Shown here piece by piece: positions 53,072 to 64,000 of a stretch of 64,000 nucleotides of DNA; within the stretch, counting starts at the first letter, position 1; the number at the start of each line of letters is the position of its first letter. A program made the position numbers and the translations under genes. This DNA comes from an uncultured Rhodospirillaceae bacterium (GTDB taxonomy: Bacteria > Pseudomonadota > Alphaproteobacteria > Rhodospirillales > UBA2165): NCBI GenBank assembly GCA_913020445.1, contig CAJWAR010000007.1, forward strand, positions 1 to 64,000, written 5' to 3'. The notes beneath the pieces are model-generated. The model saw only the letters and a list, made by a program, of their open reading frames with translations, had not been told where the DNA came from and searched no databases.

Positions 53072-54967
53072 ATGTCTGAGACCAAGAAAAAGAAATCCTT
53101 TCGCGAAACCATGCTCTCCTGGGGAGCGAAAACTCTGCTCGCCCTGCTCGTTCTGAGTTTTATGGTTTGGGGTGTTGGTGATTATATCGCGCCACAGCAC
53201 GATCAAAGCGCGGTCGCGACGATCGGTGAGATTGAAATTACCAGCCATGAATTCCAAGGCGAATTACGCCAGCAAATTAATCGCCTGCAGGGGATTTTCG
53301 GCGGCAACTTCACCACCGAGCAGGCGAAAGCCATGGGAATTGGCGACAATGTATTGCAATCTCTCATTCAACAGAGATTATTCGCTGAGGGTGCCAGGTC
53401 GATGGGGCTGTTGGTCAGCAACGATCTGGTGTCGCGGGAAATTCGCGACGATGCCCGTTTTAAATCACCAGGCGGAGACTTTAATCGTCTGACATTTAAC
53501 GAAACGATCCAGCGCGCCGGTTTAAGCGAAGCCGGCTATATCGACTTATTCCGCAAAAGTCTGCTGCAAAATCAATTTTTAAGCGGCATCCAAAATGGCC
53601 GCTCGGCGCCAAGCTCGCTCGCTGACTTGATGTATCGTTACCGCAATGAGAAACGCTCAGCTAATTATATTGAGATCAAACACAGCTCGATCAATACCGT
53701 TCCGGCTGCTGACGATGAGGCGCTCAAGAAGTTCCATAAAGACAATGCTGCCCAGTTCACTGCTCCTGAATACCGCGCGATTACGCTGGTGCAATTGCAA
53801 ATTAAGGATATCGTCGACGAAATTGATGTCTCGGAAGAGCAGATCAAAGAAGCCTATGACGACCGCATCAATGAGTTCCAAACACCGGAAACCCGTAAAA
53901 TCAAGCAAATATTGCTGTCAGACGAAACCAAAGCCAAAGAGGCTTATATTAGAATTACGGCTGGCGAAGATTATGTCAAAGTCGCTAAAGAGGTCGCTAA
54001 TCTCGATGCCGCGTCACTTGATCTCGGCACATTAACTAAAGCTCAACTGCCACTTAAAGAACTTGCTGATGCCGCCTTTTCTCAGGCCGCCGACACTGTC
54101 AGCGCCCCGGTCAAAAGCCCGCTTGGCTGGCACATTTTAAAGGTCACTGAAATTAAAGGCGCGACGCAAAAAACTATAGCTGACGTCAGAGCTGATCTTA
54201 AAAAGGGTATCGCCGCGGAAAAAGCCGTCGACAGTCTTTATGCGCTTTCGAATAAATTCGAAGACGAATTGGGAGGTGGTGCCAGCATTACCGAAGCCGC
54301 CAAACGACTGAACTTCAAAGTTCGTAAAATCGCTACTGTTAATGCAGCCGGTGTTGATGCGGCAGGTAAGAAAATCGCTGACCTCGATGCCAATATCATT
54401 CGCGTCGCCTTTGGTACCGAGCAGGATCAGGACAGTGCCCTCACAGATTTTGGTGATTCGGGATATTTCATTCTTCATGTTGATGGTGTCACCGCCCCGG
54501 CGCTACGACCCTTTGCCAAAATCCGGTCTGATATTGAGCTTGCCTGGAAAACCGAACAACGAGCCTCCGCTGCTGACAAAAAAGTCAAAGCGCTGGTTGA
54601 CCGCATGAAAGGTGCCACGACCCTCGCCGATATTGCGAAAGAGCTGAAAGTCTCTGTCAAAACGACTGCAGAATTTATCCGCACCGGCGCTGGCCTCAAG
54701 GTACAACTGCCTGGTTCTGTGGTGAGCAGCTTATTTAAAGTAAAAGGCAAAAAGGCTGTCTTTGGAGCCACCAACAACACCCATTTCATCGCCCAAGTTA
54801 AAGACATCAAGCAGGCTAATCCGGTGGCAGATAAAAAAGGTCTGGATCAGTTGAAAAACCAGCTGAGCAGCAATATCAGCAACGATATTACGCTCCAGCT
54901 TGCCAACGCTTTACGGGGGAAATTAGGAGTGACGATCAACCGTTCCGCGGTTGATGCTGCTTTTTAA
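53072..54967 (+). CDS. PpiD/SurA-like peptidylprolyl isomerase
   Basis: N-terminal TM anchor, SurA_N-like region, parvulin domain (FSQAADTVSAPVKSPLGWHILKV). Confidence 0.92.
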   Translation: MSETKKKKSFRETMLSWGAKTLLALLVLSFMVWGVGDYIAPQHDQSAVATIGEIEITSHEFQGELRQQINRLQGIFGGNFTTEQAKAMGIGDNVLQSLIQQRLFAEGARSMGLLVSNDLVSREIRDDARFKSPGGDFNRLTFNETIQRAGLSEAGYIDLFRKSLLQNQFLSGIQNGRSAPSSLADLMYRYRNEKRSANYIEIKHSSINTVPAADDEALKKFHKDNAAQFTAPEYRAITLVQLQIKDIVDEIDVSEEQIKEAYDDRINEFQTPETRKIKQILLSDETKAKEAYIRITAGEDYVKVAKEVANLDAASLDLGTLTKAQLPLKELADAAFSQAADTVSAPVKSPLGWHILKVTEIKGATQKTIADVRADLKKGIAAEKAVDSLYALSNKFEDELGGGASITEAAKRLNFKVRKIATVNAAGVDAAGKKIADLDANIIRVAFGTEQDQDSALTDFGDSGYFILHVDGVTAPALRPFAKIRSDIELAWKTEQRASAADKKVKALVDRMKGATTLADIAKELKVSVKTTAEFIRTGAGLKVQLPGSVVSSLFKVKGKKAVFGATNNTHFIAQVKDIKQANPVADKKGLDQLKNQLSSNISNDITLQLANALRGKLGVTINRSAVDAAF

Positions 54968-54972
54968 AGCTA

Positions 54973-56493
54973 ATGCAGGTAACGCCTGAGCTAACCGACT
55001 TCGCGACTGTTTATGAAGCGGGCCAAACACAGATCGTCTCAACGACGTTAATCGCCGATCTGGAAACACCGGTTTCCGCCATGATGAAGCTCGCCAAAGG
55101 GCAACCTAACAGCTTTCTGTTGGAATCTGTTGAAGGCGGCTCAATACGGGGACGTTATTCCTTTATCGGCTTGAACCCGGATTTAATCTGGCGCTGCCAC
55201 GGCAATGACGCCGAGATCAATCGATCAGCGCTGGCCGACCCAGCTAGTTTCGAGCCTTGCCCAGTTGCCGCAAAAGACGGCGCCCTCGCCTCGTTCCGCT
55301 CGTTGCTGGAAGAATCTAAGTTTGAGCTGCCGGACAACATGCCGCCGATGGCGTCCGGGCTGTTTGGCTATATGGGCTACGATATGGTGCGTTTGGCCGA
55401 GAACGTGCCCGACAACAATCCCTGCACCATCGATGTGCCGGATGGACAATATATCCGCCCGACCATCATTGCGATCTTTGATACCATCGAAGACCGGGTA
55501 ACCGTTGTGACACCGATCTGGCCCACTACCGATCTGTCTGCTGAGCAGGCATATGAGCAGGCTTTGGCGCGTCTTGGCACAATACTGGATGATTTCGCCT
55601 CGAACCTGCCGCGCCAGCTTGACGATATCGATTTGGCCAGGCTGCCAGAACCTACTTCGAATATGTCCCAAGACGAGTATCATGAGATTGTTGCCAAGGG
55701 GAAAGAGTACATTTTGGCCGGCGATGTTTTCCAAGTCGTCTTATCGCAACGCTTTTCGGTGCCGTTTGATTTACCACCGCTGGCTTTTTATCGGGCGCTG
55801 CGCCGGGTCAACCCGTCACCGTTCCTGTTTTTCCTCGATTTTGGTGATTTCTCGATCATTGGTTCAAGCCCGGAGCTGTTGGTGCGGTTGCGGGATGGCC
55901 GCATCACCATCCGACCCCTCGCCGGTACGCGGCCACGCGGTAATACGGTCGCCGAAGACCATGCATTGGCCGAAGACTTGCTGGCTGATCCGAAGGAACT
56001 GGCAGAACATTTGATGCTGCTGGATCTTGGCCGCAACGATGTCGGCCGGGTCGCTAAAGTGGGCACCGTTGAAGTCACCGACCGTAATGGTATCGAGCTT
56101 TATTCCCACGTCATGCATATTGTTTCCAATGTTGAGGGCGATATCGATGGTGATAAATTTGATGAGATCGACGCCCTGCTCTCAGGCTTTCCCGCCGGCA
56201 CGGTATCGGGTGCGCCGAAAGTCCGGGCGATGGAAATCATTGATGAATTAGAGACACTGCGGCGCGGTATTTATGCCGGCTGTATCGGCTATTTCGGCGC
56301 CAATGGCGATATGGACACCTGCATCGCGTTGCGTACTGCTGTCTTGAAAGATGGCCAGTTGCACGCCCAAGCCGGCGCTGGCATTGTCGCCGATAGTGAT
56401 CCTGAATCTGAATACCAGGAATGCCGCAACAAGGCCAAAGCCCTCATCCGCGCCGCTGAAGAAGCAGTGATCTACGCAGGCAGCGAAAACTAA
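54973..56493 (+). CDS. trpE: Anthranilate synthase component I
   Basis: LLESVEGGSIRGRYSFIGLNP, GDVFQVVLSQRF, AGAGIVADSDPESEYQE. Confidence 0.97.
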   Translation: MQVTPELTDFATVYEAGQTQIVSTTLIADLETPVSAMMKLAKGQPNSFLLESVEGGSIRGRYSFIGLNPDLIWRCHGNDAEINRSALADPASFEPCPVAAKDGALASFRSLLEESKFELPDNMPPMASGLFGYMGYDMVRLAENVPDNNPCTIDVPDGQYIRPTIIAIFDTIEDRVTVVTPIWPTTDLSAEQAYEQALARLGTILDDFASNLPRQLDDIDLARLPEPTSNMSQDEYHEIVAKGKEYILAGDVFQVVLSQRFSVPFDLPPLAFYRALRRVNPSPFLFFLDFGDFSIIGSSPELLVRLRDGRITIRPLAGTRPRGNTVAEDHALAEDLLADPKELAEHLMLLDLGRNDVGRVAKVGTVEVTDRNGIELYSHVMHIVSNVEGDIDGDKFDEIDALLSGFPAGTVSGAPKVRAMEIIDELETLRRGIYAGCIGYFGANGDMDTCIALRTAVLKDGQLHAQAGAGIVADSDPESEYQECRNKAKALIRAAEEAVIYAGSEN

Positions 56494-56549
56494 CCCATTG
56501 TTTTTATTAAATAATTAAAGTGACCCGGGTCGATTTATTACAATGTTAA

Positions 56550-57677
56550 CTATTTGAGTTGGCCGAGATGAAGCGGTGACAGGCCGCGTTCTTTGGCCAC
56601 AATTGCACTAATTGGCACCTGCACAAAGCCCTTCTCCGCCATCACCGCCAGCCATTGCGACAGCGCCATAATCGTGGCATCGCGGGGATGAGCGATCGCT
56701 ACCGCATAGCCGTTGCGCTTAGCGAAAATCTCCATCCGGCGGAGCTGTTTGTTGACGGCCTCAACGGTCGGCTCATTATCCAAGAAAATATTGCGCTGGG
56801 TGAACGGCACATCATAGGCGAGAGCCACCGAGGCGCCAACGGTTTGGCCTGAGGTGCGGGAATCGACAAACAGCAAACCCCGGCGTTTAAGCTCCCGCAT
56901 GACCACGTTCATGCCGACCGGATCAGCGGTAAAGCGGCTGCCCATGTGATTGTTGATACCAACATAGCCGGTAAAGCGCTCCAGGCCCCAGGTGAGACGT
57001 TTCAATATGTCCGCGGCTTCAATATCGCTCTGCAGCACGTTCGGTCCTGGATCGACCGATTTGTTGAGCGGCTCCATCGCCATATGCACCATGATTTCAT
57101 GGCCAGCTGCGCGTGCTGCACTGACTTGTTTCGGCAACGCACCGGCATAGGTGAGAAACGCGATGGTCAACGGGCCCGGCAAATTGATCGCGGCGGCAGT
57201 GCGTTTGCGATCGATGCCGGCGTCATCGATGACAATGGCGATTCGCGGCCCGGGCGGCAGCTCGGCGAGCTGGACAGCATTTTTACGCCAGGTACCGGCA
57301 AATTCGGGGGCGACAACAACGGGGTCACTTTTTTTGATAATTTCCGGTGGCGGTTCGACCGGAGCTGTTGGCTCAAACACCTGCTCCGGCAAGGCTTCTT
57401 CATAAGCCTTGCTATGATTTTCAGCCGGCACCGCATCGGGTTCCGGCAGGATGGGTTTCGAAACTTCTGGTTTTGGCGTCTCGATGGGCACAGACCGCGC
57501 AACTATTTCTTTTTTCTTATGCCCATTAATCGACTTTTTAAGCGTCAATGCCCCCGTTGTGCCGACAATGACAGCAACAATGATAATGCCGGAAAATATC
57601 CAGACATGTACCGGAATGCTTTTTTGAGCAAACTCGATCAGCCGCATAATTAGATTATTCGAATTAGTCGGCACCAA
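56550..57677 (-). CDS. Divergent polysaccharide deacetylase family protein
   Basis: RIAIVIDDAGIDRKRTAAAINLPGPLTIAFLTYA, NNHMGSRFT. Confidence 0.9.
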   Translation of the reverse strand: MVPTNSNNLIMRLIEFAQKSIPVHVWIFSGIIIVAVIVGTTGALTLKKSINGHKKKEIVARSVPIETPKPEVSKPILPEPDAVPAENHSKAYEEALPEQVFEPTAPVEPPPEIIKKSDPVVVAPEFAGTWRKNAVQLAELPPGPRIAIVIDDAGIDRKRTAAAINLPGPLTIAFLTYAGALPKQVSAARAAGHEIMVHMAMEPLNKSVDPGPNVLQSDIEAADILKRLTWGLERFTGYVGINNHMGSRFTADPVGMNVVMRELKRRGLLFVDSRTSGQTVGASVALAYDVPFTQRNIFLDNEPTVEAVNKQLRRMEIFAKRNGYAVAIAHPRDATIMALSQWLAVMAEKGFVQVPISAIVAKERGLSPLHLGQLK

Positions 57678-57744
57678 AGCCTCGTCCCCATAACACTATA
57701 ATGGCCAAGATAGTGGAGAGAACCTACGTCAAAAACCTTTACGG

Positions 57745-58146
57745 TCAATTACCGATATTGAGCGCCGCGAGATCTTCCAGGATCGGGCAGTCGGGCCGGT
57801 CGTCACCATGACACTTCTCGGCGAGTGTGACCAATGTGTGCCGCATGCTTTCCAATTCTTTGATTTTAATCTCGATCTCATTGATATGCCGCTGGGTGAG
57901 CGATTTCACTTGCGCACTGGCCCGGTGCTGGTCATGCCACAAATCGATGAGCTCGCAGACGTCTTTAATGGTAAAGCCGAGATTCCGCGCCCGCTGGATA
58001 AACCGCATGGTTTCTATTTCGGGGTGGCTGTAATCCCGGTAACCACTATCGGTGCGCGCAGGTGCCGGGATCAATCCGATGCTTTCATAGTAGCGGATGG
58101 TCTTTGAGGAGATACCGCTTAATTCAGATGCTTGTCCAATATTCAT
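57745..58146 (-). CDS. cueR: CueR-type copper-responsive MerR regulator
   Basis: MNIGQASELSGISSKTIRYYESIGLIPAPARTDSGYRDY; C-terminal C-HGDDRPDC metal loop. Confidence 0.92.
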   Translation of the reverse strand: MNIGQASELSGISSKTIRYYESIGLIPAPARTDSGYRDYSHPEIETMRFIQRARNLGFTIKDVCELIDLWHDQHRASAQVKSLTQRHINEIEIKIKELESMRHTLVTLAEKCHGDDRPDCPILEDLAALNIGN

Positions 58147-58179
58147 TACGTTTCTCCAACAAAAAAACTGCTATGGTGT

Positions 58180-60624
58180 TTAAATCTTCGCATTTCGAAG
58201 CCGTAAGGCATTACCGATGACCGAAACTGAACTTAAACTCATCGCTGCACTGGCGATCATCGGGCTCAGCAAAATGCCAAAGAACGGGAACAGAATTCCA
58301 GCCGCAACAGGTACGCCTAAACTATTATAAACAAAGGCGAAAAATAGATTTTGCCGAATGTTCCTCATCGTCATTTTACTTAGATTACGGGCCCGTAAAA
58401 CACCACGTAAATCACCTTTGACGAGGGTTACTTCGGCGCTTTGCATGGCGATGTCGGTGCCCGTGCCCATGGCAATGCCGACATTGGCTTGAGCCAGTGC
58501 CGGGGCATCATTGATACCATCACCGGCCATCGCCACGATGCGGCCTTCTTCTTGATATTCTTTGACCAAATTGTTTTTGTCTTGCGGCAGCACACCTGCG
58601 CGGAACTCGCTGATCCCCAATTCTTTCGCCACCGCCTCTGCGGTTGCTAGAGCATCACCGGTCGCCATAATGATTTTAATACCATTAGCTTGAAGATTCT
58701 TAATAGCCTCTCGCGATGATTCTTTGATCGGATCAGTGACGATCAGCAAGCCGGCTAATGTGTCACCGATTGAAACGGTGATAACCGTGCTGCCGGATTG
58801 TTGCGCTGCTGTTGCCTGATCGATAAGGGGGCCATAGTCGATGATGTGGTTACCAATTTCGACTCTCTGATCCTTGACGACCCCGCGAACGCCCTGCCCG
58901 GTGGTTGATTGAAAATAAGCGACGCTGCTTAAAGCTATATTTTTTTCTCTGGCCGCAGCCACAATAGCGGCCGCCAAGGGATGCTCACTTGATTGTTCAA
59001 TACTGGCAGCATGTTCCAGCAGGGTGTTTTCATCGAACCCGGGCGCCGGATGAATAGCAGTCAGCGTTGGTTTACCCTCGGTCAACGTGCCGGTTTTATC
59101 GACAATCAGGGTATCAACCTGCTCCATTTGCTCGAGCGCTTGTGCATCTTTTATCAAGACGCCGAGCTGAGCCCCTTTGCCCATACCGACCATGATCGAC
59201 ATTGGTGTCGCCAATCCAAGCGCACAGGGGCAGGCAATAATCAGCACCGCGACCGCATTAACGAGGGCAAAGGCAAAAGCCGGCGCCGGGCCAAAGATCG
59301 ACCACAATATAAAGGTTAAGACAGCCGAACCGACAACCGCTGGCACGAAATAGCCCGACACCCGGTCAGCAACACGCTGCACCGGGGCACGGCTGCGTTG
59401 CGACTCACCGACCATGCGCACGATTTGTGAAAGCAATGTCTCCGCACCGACATGTTCTGCCTCGATAATCAGGCTGCCGGTTTGATTGAGAGTCGCACCT
59501 GTCACCTGATCGCCGATATTTTTAGACAATGGAATCGCCTCGCCGGTAATCATCGATTCATCAACCGAGCTGGAACCATCAACAACTACGCCATCCACCG
59601 GTATGGCACTGCCCGGTTTAACGCGCAGCTGGTCACCGACGCTGACCTCATCCAAGGGGATTTCCTGATCGTCTTTCCCAGCTTCAACCCGGAACGCTGT
59701 CTTAGGCGATAAATCCAGCAAGCCTCTAATCGCACTGCCAGTTTCAGCGCGGGCTTTAAGTTCCATCACCTGGCCGAGCTGGACCAAAACCGTGATCACG
59801 GCAGCGGCTTCGAAATAAACCGCGATGGCGCCATTATGCATAAAGGCCGCCGGGAATATGTCCGGTAACAAGGTTGCCACCACGCTATAGAGATAAGCCA
59901 CACCCACACCGATGCCAATCAGCGTAAACATATTGAAGTTAAGCGTGACGATTGAGGACCAGGCGCGCTCAAAAAATGGCCTGCCGCCCCATAAAACTGC
60001 GGGAGTCGCTAACACGAACTGAATCCATATATTTATATTTAATGGGATGATTTGGCCGATGGGATCGTTCGGTATTAAATCGCCCATCGCCAGTATCAAA
60101 GTCGGCAGCGCCAACGCGCCAGTGAGCCAAAAACGGCGCCGCATATCATCAAGTTCGGGATTTTCGGTCTCAAGTATCGCGGCGATGGGGTCTTTAGGTT
60201 CTAATGCCATGCCACAGATTGGGCAGGCGCCAGGACCGATTTGCTCAATCTCGGGGTCCATCGGGCAAGTATAGATGGCGTCCGGATCACCTGCATCCTG
60301 CTGATTTCGATCAAGGTATTGCTCAGGAGAAGCACTAAATTTAGTGCGGCAACCATCCGCGCAGAAATAGTATCGATTGCCCTCATACTGATACTCACTG
60401 TCCCCTTTTAAACGGATGTCGACCTTCATGCCGCATACCGGGTCGATCTGAATCAAATAATTCTCAGGGTCTTTGCTGAATTTAGCCCGGCAGCCGTCAC
60501 AACAAAAATGATAGTTATCTGCTTCAAATTCGTGGTGATGATCGGTTGTTTGAGGGTCCACCGACATGAAGCAAACCGGATCTTTTGCGGGGTCTTTGAC
60601 AGCGTTTTTGGACATTTCGTTCAT
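58180..60624 (-). CDS. Copper-translocating P-type ATPase with two N-terminal YHS domains
   Basis: DPVC..YYFC..C YHS repeats, [47 protein letters not shown]. Confidence 0.95.
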   Translation of the reverse strand: MNEMSKNAVKDPAKDPVCFMSVDPQTTDHHHEFEADNYHFCCDGCRAKFSKDPENYLIQIDPVCGMKVDIRLKGDSEYQYEGNRYYFCADGCRTKFSASPEQYLDRNQQDAGDPDAIYTCPMDPEIEQIGPGACPICGMALEPKDPIAAILETENPELDDMRRRFWLTGALALPTLILAMGDLIPNDPIGQIIPLNINIWIQFVLATPAVLWGGRPFFERAWSSIVTLNFNMFTLIGIGVGVAYLYSVVATLLPDIFPAAFMHNGAIAVYFEAAAVITVLVQLGQVMELKARAETGSAIRGLLDLSPKTAFRVEAGKDDQEIPLDEVSVGDQLRVKPGSAIPVDGVVVDGSSSVDESMITGEAIPLSKNIGDQVTGATLNQTGSLIIEAEHVGAETLLSQIVRMVGESQRSRAPVQRVADRVSGYFVPAVVGSAVLTFILWSIFGPAPAFAFALVNAVAVLIIACPCALGLATPMSIMVGMGKGAQLGVLIKDAQALEQMEQVDTLIVDKTGTLTEGKPTLTAIHPAPGFDENTLLEHAASIEQSSEHPLAAAIVAAAREKNIALSSVAYFQSTTGQGVRGVVKDQRVEIGNHIIDYGPLIDQATAAQQSGSTVITVSIGDTLAGLLIVTDPIKESSREAIKNLQANGIKIIMATGDALATAEAVAKELGISEFRAGVLPQDKNNLVKEYQEEGRIVAMAGDGINDAPALAQANVGIAMGTGTDIAMQSAEVTLVKGDLRGVLRARNLSKMTMRNIRQNLFFAFVYNSLGVPVAAGILFPFFGILLSPMIASAAMSLSSVSVIGNALRLRNAKI

Positions 60625-60662
60625 ATTCTGGCTTTCAAACCTTCTAGTTAGATATAACCCTC

Positions 60663-60693
60663 ACTATAAACCTTCCAGTATCTGGAAGGTCAA
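60663..60693 (-). promoter_or_regulatory. CueR-type promoter/operator for the copper ATPase
   Basis: Minus strand TTGACC-(19 bp TTCCAGATACTGGAAGGTT)-TATAGT containing perfect palindrome ACCTTCCAG-N3-CTGGAAGGT. Confidence 0.9.
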
Positions 60694-60792
60694 ATACTAT
60701 TATTGTTAATCGTGACGCTTGACGTTATTGGCCTCTGCTTGCATTGTGCGCCAAAATTTACACCGGGAATCAGGCGCTTACTGTTAAATAAT

Positions 60793-61362
60793 ATGTTTTT
60801 ACTGATCGATAATTACGACAGTTTTACCTACAATCTTTGGCATTATTTGAGTGAGATTGGTGTCGACGTTGAGGTGCGCCGCAACGACGCCGTTAGCGCG
60901 GAGGACGCGCTGGCGCTCAATCCCGACGCCATCATCATTTCGCCCGGACCGTGTGATCCGGATAAAGCCGGCATTTGCTTGGAATTGGTCGAAAAAGCGG
61001 CTGGAAAACTGCCGATATTTGGTGTTTGTCTCGGCTATCAGGCCATCGGTCAGGTGTTCGGCGCGAAAGTCGTGCGCTCACCGCTGCCGATGCATGGCAA
61101 GTTGAGCAAAATCAGTCACAGCGGCAGTGGTATATTTGCTGATCTGCCGGATGAATTCGATGCCACGCGCTATCATTCGCTCATGCTGGAACAAAAAGAT
61201 TGGCCAGAAGACCTTGAAATTACTGCAAAAAGTGAAGATGGCGTTATAATGGCGATTGCGCATAAAGAACATGCGATATCTGGTGTTCAGTTTCATCCGG
61301 AAAGTATTGCTTCGGAACACGGGCATAAGCTGCTGCAAAACTTTGTGGCGCTGGTTAACTAA
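60793..61362 (+). CDS. trpG: Anthranilate synthase component II (glutamine amidotransferase)
   Basis: [30 protein letters not shown]; start at internal ATG 60793. Confidence 0.96.
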   Translation: MFLLIDNYDSFTYNLWHYLSEIGVDVEVRRNDAVSAEDALALNPDAIIISPGPCDPDKAGICLELVEKAAGKLPIFGVCLGYQAIGQVFGAKVVRSPLPMHGKLSKISHSGSGIFADLPDEFDATRYHSLMLEQKDWPEDLEITAKSEDGVIMAIAHKEHAISGVQFHPESIASEHGHKLLQNFVALVN

Positions 61363-61391
61363 CAAAAATTGTTTGGGGAAAGCGTTTAAAT

Positions 61392-62438
61392 ATGAATGAC
61401 GAAATAAAAGATATGAAATCCTTTATCGCTACGGTGGCCAATGGTAATTCGCTGAACCAAGCCGATGCCGAAATCGCTTTTAATATCATCATGTCAGGTG
61501 ATGCGACGCCGTCTCAAATTGGCGGCTTTCTGATGGCGCTGAGAGTTCGGGGTGAAACAGTGGACGAGATCACGGGTGCCGCACGCGCCATGCGGGCGAA
61601 AGCGGTCTACGTCGAGGCGCCAGAAAACGCCATTGATGTGGTTGGTACCGGTGGTGATGGCTCAGGCACCTATAATATTTCAACCGGTGCGGCGTTAGTT
61701 GTCGCCGCTTGTGGCGTACCGGTGGCCAAACACGGTAACCGCGCCCTGTCGTCTAAATCCGGTGCGGCGGATACGTTATCTGCGCTCGGCGTCAACAATG
61801 ATGCGGATTTCGAGTTGATTAAGCAGTCCATCAAGGAAGCCGGCATCGGTTTTCTGATGGCGCCCCGCCACCACAGCGCGATGCGTCACGTCGCCGGACC
61901 CCGGGTCGAGTTGGCGACCCGAACCGTTTTTAATTTACTTGGTCCGATCTGTAACCCATCCGGCGTAAAGCGCCAATTGACCGGTGTTTTTGCCAAGGAA
62001 TGGGTTGAACCAATCGCGCAAACCTTGGGCCAACTTGGTAGTGAGCGTGCCTGGATTATGCACGGCTCGGACGGTACCGATGAATTGACCACAACCGGCC
62101 CCTCTTTCGTTGCCGAACTTAAAGATGGCAAAGTAACGAGCTTTGAGGTCAATCCGGAAGATGCCGGCTTGCCGATCGCCGCCGCGGAAGACCTTAAAGG
62201 TGGTGATGCCGGTTATAATGCCGGGGCCATCCATGTCATGCTCGATGGTGAGCCGTCGGCTTACCGTGATGTTGTCCTCTATAATGCGGCGGCGGCGCTG
62301 ATGGTGGCGGATAAAGTTGATAACCTCAAAGATGGTGTCGCCATGGCCGCCGAAGCTGTCGACACGGGCAAGGCAAAACAAACTTTAGAAAAGTTAGTCG
62401 AAATCACCAATTCCGACGAAGATGGAGATGCAGCTTGA
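61392..62438 (+). CDS. trpD: Anthranilate phosphoribosyltransferase
   Basis: [37 protein letters not shown]. Confidence 0.97.
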   Translation: MNDEIKDMKSFIATVANGNSLNQADAEIAFNIIMSGDATPSQIGGFLMALRVRGETVDEITGAARAMRAKAVYVEAPENAIDVVGTGGDGSGTYNISTGAALVVAACGVPVAKHGNRALSSKSGAADTLSALGVNNDADFELIKQSIKEAGIGFLMAPRHHSAMRHVAGPRVELATRTVFNLLGPICNPSGVKRQLTGVFAKEWVEPIAQTLGQLGSERAWIMHGSDGTDELTTTGPSFVAELKDGKVTSFEVNPEDAGLPIAAAEDLKGGDAGYNAGAIHVMLDGEPSAYRDVVLYNAAAALMVADKVDNLKDGVAMAAEAVDTGKAKQTLEKLVEITNSDEDGDAA

Positions 62439-63253
62439 GCGACGTGCTGGTCGAAATATGTGACGTCAAAAGAGAGCATATCCTGAAACAAAAAAACACT
62501 GTTTCAGAAGCCATCTTACTCGACCAAGCCAAGCATTCAGACGCCCCGCGCGGTTTTATTAACGCACTAAAAAAAGCGCAAAATTCTGGTAATTTTGGGC
62601 TAATTGCGGAAATTAAAAAAGCCTCGCCGTCTAAAGGTCTGATCCGCGAAGATTTTGATCCGGCGAGCCTCGCAACGGCGTATAAAAACGGTGGGGCCAC
62701 TTGTATGTCCGTGTTGACTGATGAACCATATTTTCAAGGCGCTGATGCTTTCCTTGAACAAGCCCAAGCAACCGTTGATCTGCCGGCAATTCGTAAAGAC
62801 TTCATGCTCGACTCCTATCAAATTATCGAAGCGCGGGCGTTGGGCGCGGATTGTATCTTACTGATTATGGCTTGCCTGGATGACAGTACTGCAGCTGAGC
62901 TTAAAGCCGCGGCAGATGAACTCGGAATGGATGCGTTAGTTGAAGTGCACAACCAAACAGAAATGGAACGCGCGCTTAAGCTCGCCCCGGCTTTGCTCGG
63001 CATAAATAACCGCAATCTGAAAACGCTTGAGGTTGATCTCGCAACCACTGAAACTTTAGCACCGCTTGCAGGTGAAGATGTATTGCTGGTTAGCGAGTCC
63101 GGGTTATATAACCATGATGACCTGCAACGGATGAGCGATGCCGGGGTGAGTTGTTTCTTGGTTGGCGAGTCGTTAATGCGCGAGCCCGATGTCGAAGCGG
63201 CAACCCGGCGGTTGCTCGGCAACGAAACAAATTTAAAGTCAGCGAGTGCTTAA
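62435..63253 (+). CDS. trpC: Indole-3-glycerol phosphate synthase
   Basis: [29 protein letters not shown]. Confidence 0.97.
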   Translation: MSDVLVEICDVKREHILKQKNTVSEAILLDQAKHSDAPRGFINALKKAQNSGNFGLIAEIKKASPSKGLIREDFDPASLATAYKNGGATCMSVLTDEPYFQGADAFLEQAQATVDLPAIRKDFMLDSYQIIEARALGADCILLIMACLDDSTAAELKAAADELGMDALVEVHNQTEMERALKLAPALLGINNRNLKTLEVDLATTETLAPLAGEDVLLVSESGLYNHDDLQRMSDAGVSCFLVGESLMREPDVEAATRRLLGNETNLKSASA

Positions 63254-63256
63254 ACG

Positions 63257-63733
63257 ATGAACGACCTCACCCATTTAGATAAAGACGGCAATGCGATCAT
63301 GGTCGATGTCGGTGATAAAGCCACTACCGAGCGCACAGCGACCGCAGCCGGATCAATTTATATGGAGCCTGCGACACTCAAATTAATCACTGACAAGGGT
63401 GTTAAAAAAGGTGATGTGCTATCGATCGCCCAGCTCGCCGGGATCATGGGGGCCAAACGCACGCCAGATCTCATTCCGCTCTGTCACCCGCTGACCTTAA
63501 CTTCGGTGAAGGTCGAGCTGAGCTGTGATGCTACAAGGAACGCCGTCGATATATCGGCAACTTGTAAATTATCCGGCCAAACAGGTGTAGAGATGGAAGC
63601 TTTAACCGCTGTCTCGATTGCTGCCCTCACGGTCTACGACATGTGCAAAGCAGTTGATCGCGCGATGCAGATTGGCGATATCCGCCTGATCCATAAGGCG
63701 GGCGGCAAATCGGGTGAATTCAAAGGTAGTTAA
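63257..63733 (+). CDS. moaC: Cyclic pyranopterin monophosphate synthase
   Basis: [30 protein letters not shown]. Confidence 0.97.
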   Translation: MNDLTHLDKDGNAIMVDVGDKATTERTATAAGSIYMEPATLKLITDKGVKKGDVLSIAQLAGIMGAKRTPDLIPLCHPLTLTSVKVELSCDATRNAVDISATCKLSGQTGVEMEALTAVSIAALTVYDMCKAVDRAMQIGDIRLIHKAGGKSGEFKGS

Positions 63734-63751
63734 AATATTTAGGAGAGAAAC

Positions 63752-64000
63752 TTGCCGGAAATAACTGAAGGCATGATTGCGGTAGATGACGCGCTCGAAA
63801 ACGTGCTCGCGGGCGTCTCACAATTAGGCAGCGAAGATATCAACATCGCCGATGCGCAAGGCCGTATATTGGCAGCCGACGTGGCTTCGCACCTGACCCA
63901 ACCGCCAGTCGATGTGTCGGCAATGGATGGCTATGCAGTGCGCGCCCAAGATGTCGCGACGGTTCCGGCGACCTTGACGCAAATCGGTGAATCTGCCGCT
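63752..64000 (+). CDS. moeA: Molybdopterin molybdenumtransferase (truncated by window end)
   Basis: TTG start after aggagagaaac; MPEITEGMIAVDDALENVLAG...DVSAMDGYAVRAQD. Confidence 0.9.
   Translation, partial: MPEITEGMIAVDDALENVLAGVSQLGSEDINIADAQGRILAADVASHLTQPPVDVSAMDGYAVRAQDVATVPATLTQIGESAA

Overview
64-kb chromosomal window whose gene content and order look like a Rhodospirillales-type alphaproteobacterium (inferred from gene order, not searched). Most of it is housekeeping: rpoZ-folK, smpB-dapA, slt, bactofilin/M23, pgpA-cinA, lipA-lpd-pdhCBA, ftsB, eno-kdsA-pyrG-secG-tpiA, ppiD-trpE, trpGDC-moaC-moeA. Accessory blocks are at ~1-8.4 kb (TauE permease, TRAP transporter, sulfatase, repeat hairpins, gene relics), 16.1-17.5 kb (membrane-protein gene between inverted 57-bp repeats), 33.7-36.9 kb, 42.4-52.9 kb (acyl-CoA ligase/carboxyltransferase, histidine kinase, GT41-like glycosyltransferase, radical SAM, two epimerases) and 56.5-60.6 kb (deacetylase, cueR, copper ATPase) inside the trp locus. 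The most notable observation is at 4877-6061 (minus). The ORF caller gives two separate ORFs there, but they share a frame and are split by one TGA exactly at the second Cys position of an AhpD/CMD-type CxxC motif (MNECFY-TGA-TAGHVEKLR). A possible SECIS-like hairpin follows the TGA. This suggests an unannotated selenocysteine-containing two-domain AhpD-like protein. No tRNA, rRNA or CRISPR array was recognised.
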